Positions 58,571 to 60,538 of a stretch of DNA of 60,538 bases are shown here, in pieces. The translations under genes and the position numbers were made by a program. Source of the DNA: a virus. The notes under the pieces are model-generated. The model made no database searches. It was given only the letters and a program-made list of their open reading frames with translations, and had not been told where the DNA came from. The DNA lies in IMG/VR virus record IMGVR_UViG_3300005095_000141, positions 1-60,538 of that record; one strand, written 5' to 3'. The first letter of the stretch is position 1. Each line of letters opens with the position of its first letter.

Positions 58571-59416
58571 GTGTCTGGTCGGGATTTGCTGTGGTTTCTT
58601 AGGCGGGCGGCGGCTGGAGGGTCTGTTTCTGGCAGTACTGGTTCTGTGGCTGGTGATTCTAGGTCTGCTGGTGCAGACGATGCTGGCGTTGCTGTTAATA
58701 CTGGTACTGGTGGTTCTGGTGCTGGGTTTGTGTTTCCTGGTGTGCGTGCTGTTGTGTTTGGGTTGGGTGGTGTTGGTTCGTGGCTTGTGTTTCTTGCTGG
58801 TGGTTACCGGTTGTTTGGTGGTTTTGTATTGGTTGATGGTGATGTGTGGGAGCCGGTGAATAGTAATAGGTTGTGGTTGTACCCGTTTGGGGGGTTGTTG
58901 GGCCGGTGTGTTGCTGGTGGCCGGTGTTTTAAGGCTGGTTTGGCTGGTGGGTGGCTTGTGCGGCGTGCTGGCTATACTGGTGGCCGGGTAAGGGTTGTTC
59001 CCCGGTATGTGCGTGGGGTGGATGATGTGCGTGCTGTTTTGTCCCGTTACTGTACCGGTACCGGCGGTGACGGTGCTGGTTATCGTTACCCGTGTGTTGT
59101 GTTTGACTGTGTTGATTCGCCGCGTGTGTCTGCTGATGTTCGGTATGCTGGTGTTGGTGCTGGGTTGCCTGTTGTTAGTCTTCATTTTGACGGTGGTAGT
59201 GTTACTGGTGAGGTGTTTTTGCCGGGGTCTGGGGCTGGTGTTTTTAGTGTTGGTGGTGCTCGTGGTGGGTATGTGGCTGGTAGTGTTGCGGGGTCTAGTG
59301 TGTTGGCGGCTTGGCTTGGCGTGGTGCTTGCTTACCGTGTTCTTACTGGGGCTGTTGGTGGCTATGTGTTGGTTGGTGGTGATACTGGGTCTGGGCTTCG
59401 TGTTTTTGGCTTGTAG
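58571..59416 (+). CDS. E1/ThiF-family ubiquitin-like activating enzyme
   Basis: 281 residues, GTG at 58571 after GGGTGGTG. A short Trp helix (RDLLWFLRR) and a Gly/Ser/Ala linker (to about residue 52) precede the Rossmann core. The core has GLGGVG (64-69), VDGDVWEP (Asp89, Asp91), NSNRLW (Arg100, the family R finger), GRCFKAG (Lys121), and VVFDCVDSP (Asp179, Asp182). These are E1/MoeB/ThiF adenylation features: ATP-Mg binding and activation of a C-terminal carboxylate. There is no Cys after residue 180, so no obvious thioester site in the usual position. The last third continues with strand LPVVSLHFDGG as in E1 proteins. Codons are extremely G/T-rich. Confidence 0.78.
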   Translation: MSGRDLLWFLRRAAAGGSVSGSTGSVAGDSRSAGADDAGVAVNTGTGGSGAGFVFPGVRAVVFGLGGVGSWLVFLAGGYRLFGGFVLVDGDVWEPVNSNRLWLYPFGGLLGRCVAGGRCFKAGLAGGWLVRRAGYTGGRVRVVPRYVRGVDDVRAVLSRYCTGTGGDGAGYRYPCVVFDCVDSPRVSADVRYAGVGAGLPVVSLHFDGGSVTGEVFLPGSGAGVFSVGGARGGYVAGSVAGSSVLAAWLGVVLAYRVLTGAVGGYVLVGGDTGSGLRVFGL

Positions 59417-59417
59417 T

Positions 59418-59436
59418 TGTGCTTTGTTTTTACCGG
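59418..59436 (+). promoter_or_regulatory. 19-bp viral boundary motif, copy 15 (upstream of the second E1-like gene)
   Basis: TGTGCTTTGTTTTTACCGG, immediately after the E1 stop and 61 bases before the chosen ATG at 59498. A (TCTGTAnTG)-like T/G repeat lies between. Confidence 0.68.
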
Positions 59437-59497
59437 TATCTGTACTGTATCTGTAACTGTACTGTATTGTATCTGTATTGGTATGGTATGTATTGGT

Positions 59498-60262
59498 ATG
59501 TGTTTGGGGGTGTTGGTTGGGTTGTTTGTGCGGAGTGTGGATGTTGGTGGTGTTAGGCGGGCTGGTTCTGGGCGTGTTCCTGGTCGTTACCGGGTTGGTG
59601 ATTGGGGTGTTGAGTGGTTGTTTGTTCTTGATGGTGCTGGTGGGTTCGGTGTTGTTGCCGGGTTTTTGCTTGGTTTGGGGGGTTCTGGTGTTGTTGTTGT
59701 TGGTAGTGGTGGTGTGCCGGGTGTTGTTGCGCCTTGTTATGGTGTGCCGGGGGGTGCTGGGCTTGGTGGTTGGCCGTCTTGTTTTGCTGGTTTGGGCGGT
59801 GTTGTTTCTTACCGGGTTGTTGCTGAGTGGTTGTCTTCCGGTGTTGTGTTTCAGGGTGTTGGGGATGTGTTTGTTGTTGATGTTGGGCTTGGGTTGCCGG
59901 TTTCTTCTTGGCTTTACCGGGGCGGTGTGGGGCTTGTCTTTACCGGTGTTGATGGGGGTGTGTATGTGTTTGTTGCTAGGAGGCTGTATCTTTCTGATTT
60001 GCGCAGGATAGGCCGTGTGTCTGGCGGTGGTGATGGATGGTTTGTGCGTGGGGAGGAGTGCGGTGCGCTGTGCTCTGGTTTAAACGTACCCGGTGCCCTT
60101 ACCGGTGATGAGGGCTTGTTCGGGGGGTATGGCTTGGCTGGATGGGTTAGCAATGTGTTGCTGGAGGGTATTGTTACTGTGCTGAGGCGTACTAGTGATA
60201 GGGCGGTGATGTACCGGCTTGACACTGGTTCTGGCGGTGTTGAGAGACGTGTTTGGAGGTGA
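59498..60262 (+). CDS. Second, degenerate E1/ThiF-like protein
   Basis: 254 residues; start uncertain (ATG 59483 or 59498, or GTG 59528). A Rossmann-like core starts with WLFVLDGAGGFG (GxGGxG, 46-51). The next strand VVVVGSGGVPG lacks the acidic Asp, and no SNR motif follows (VAPCYGVP instead). VFVVDVGLGLPVSS (about 124-137) and GVGLVFTGVDGGVYVF match the later E1 strands. Cys188 and Cys192 lie in an EECGALCSG segment, before a Gly-rich helix LAGWVSNVLLEGIV like the end of E1 domains. It could be the inactive half of a heterodimeric E1, supplying a Cys or docking site. Paralogy with 58571 is inferred from strand order. Confidence 0.5.
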   Translation: MCLGVLVGLFVRSVDVGGVRRAGSGRVPGRYRVGDWGVEWLFVLDGAGGFGVVAGFLLGLGGSGVVVVGSGGVPGVVAPCYGVPGGAGLGGWPSCFAGLGGVVSYRVVAEWLSSGVVFQGVGDVFVVDVGLGLPVSSWLYRGGVGLVFTGVDGGVYVFVARRLYLSDLRRIGRVSGGGDGWFVRGEECGALCSGLNVPGALTGDEGLFGGYGLAGWVSNVLLEGIVTVLRRTSDRAVMYRLDTGSGGVERRVWR

Positions 60263-60268
60263 CCGTGT

Positions 60269-60538
60269 ATGAGCTGGAGTGTTGAGAGCTGGTATGCATG
60301 GTTTTCCCGCCGGGATACCGGTGCTGGGCGTGGTACTGGTGGTGATGCGGGGTCTGGGCCTGTTAGGACGCTGAGCTTTAGGCGTGCTGGTGCGGACGTT
60401 GTGTTTGACCTGTACGGTGATGTTAACGACAGGTTTGTGCGTGCTGTTAAGAACTCGTATATTATACCGTTGTATGCCCGTCTTACCGGTGCTGGTAGCA
60501 TACGTGTTGCTGGCTATGCTTTTCTTGATAGGTGGAGT
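60269..60538 (+). CDS. E2-like conjugating enzyme, N-terminal 90 residues (continues at the start of the window)
   Basis: This is the 5' part of a 418-residue protein cut by the contig ends. The ATG at 60269 lies 6 bases after the stop of the second E1-like gene and follows a GGAGGTGA ribosome-binding site. The first residues form a Trp-rich helix (SWYAWFSRR). A Gly/Thr/Ser-rich linker follows (about residues 15-35), then the beginning of a folded domain I do not recognise. A similar helix-plus-linker start is seen in the E1 at 58571. The E2 fold itself is in the C-terminal half (see 1..1078). The frame is unambiguous because the 91-base overlap preserves it. Confidence 0.85.
   Translation, partial: MSWSVESWYAWFSRRDTGAGRGTGGDAGSGPVRTLSFRRAGADVVFDLYGDVNDRFVRAVKNSYIIPLYARLTGAGSIRVAGYAFLDRWS
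60448..60538. repeat. Direct terminal repeat (circular overlap), right copy
   Basis: Identical to bases 1-91 and in the same reading frame of the gene that starts at 60269. One of the two copies should be removed to obtain the circular genome. Confidence 0.97.

Noticed and set aside
59417-59497. Signal peptide from an upstream start (TTG 59417) of the second E1-like protein
   Set aside because: This stretch contains the 19-bp motif and T/G repeats; the translation is an artefact of that DNA.
60448-60538. Biological terminal repeat or attachment site
   Set aside because: The length and exact identity fit an assembler k-mer overlap of a circle; there is no integrase and a gene reads through.

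Overview
The window is a complete circular viral genome. Bases 1-91 are repeated exactly at 60448-60538, and one gene reads through the junction, so the real molecule is about 60,447 bp (circular, or terminally redundant and permuted). It encodes a tailed dsDNA virus: large and small terminase, portal, prohead protease, HK97-type capsid protein, tail tube, tail chaperones with a -1 frameshift site, tape measure and hub. It also carries archaeal-type replication genes: family B polymerase, archaeo-eukaryotic primase, PCNA, RadA-like ATPase, Cas4-like nuclease and an OB-fold protein. Together with A/T TATA boxes this points to an archaeal head-tailed virus (Caudoviricetes-like), probably of a thermophilic host; the host assignment is inference. 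Every gene I can support is on the + strand. I see no tRNA, rRNA, CRISPR array or integrase.

Layout. 55.9-60.5 kb continuing through the junction to 1.3 kb: a cassette that I read as a complete ubiquitin-like conjugation system, in the order JAMM isopeptidase, small unknown proteins, E1/ThiF-like enzyme, second degenerate E1-like protein, E2-like enzyme (spanning the contig ends), ubiquitin-like protein. 1.4-10.9 kb: small accessory genes, including a RarA C-terminal-like protein, a possible TFB-like factor, zinc-finger proteins, the PCNA clamp, small membrane proteins and a trypsin-like serine protease. 10.9-18.9 kb: virion adhesin-like proteins and the tail. 19-28.4 kb: metallophosphoesterase, portal with zinc ribbons, small helical proteins, an AdoMet decarboxylase (SpeD) plus ATP-grasp pair, protease and capsid protein. 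28.4-35 kb: a broken LAGLIDADG gene, DUF2341-like adhesins, fibre-like proteins and a connector. 36-42 kb: replication operon. 42-50.3 kb: nucleotide-sugar and glycosyltransferase operon with an embedded ParB-like gene. 50.3-55.8 kb: RNA ligase 1, membrane protein and papain/transglutaminase-like cysteine protease (possible lysis), then the terminases.

Control. A 19-bp motif, consensus TGTGCTTTGNNWWTACYGG, occurs at 15 gene boundaries just upstream of start codons, including ahead of the JAMM, both E1-like genes and the ubiquitin-like gene. It is probably a virus-specific promoter or regulatory element. Separate A/T-rich TATA-like promoters serve a few genes. Many starts follow GGTGGT-type ribosome-binding sites, which can pair with the archaeal 16S 3' end through one G-U wobble. 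Overlapping ATGA/GTGA/TTGA starts show tight operons.

The finding I consider most important is the virus-borne ubiquitin-like cascade. The E2 has the exact HPN-x7-C-L spacing, the JAMM has HxH-x7-S-x2-D, and the E1 has GxGGxG plus DGD and SNR motifs. Unusually, the ubiquitin-like protein ends in Ala-Ala rather than Gly-Gly, and the E1 lacks an obvious catalytic cysteine.
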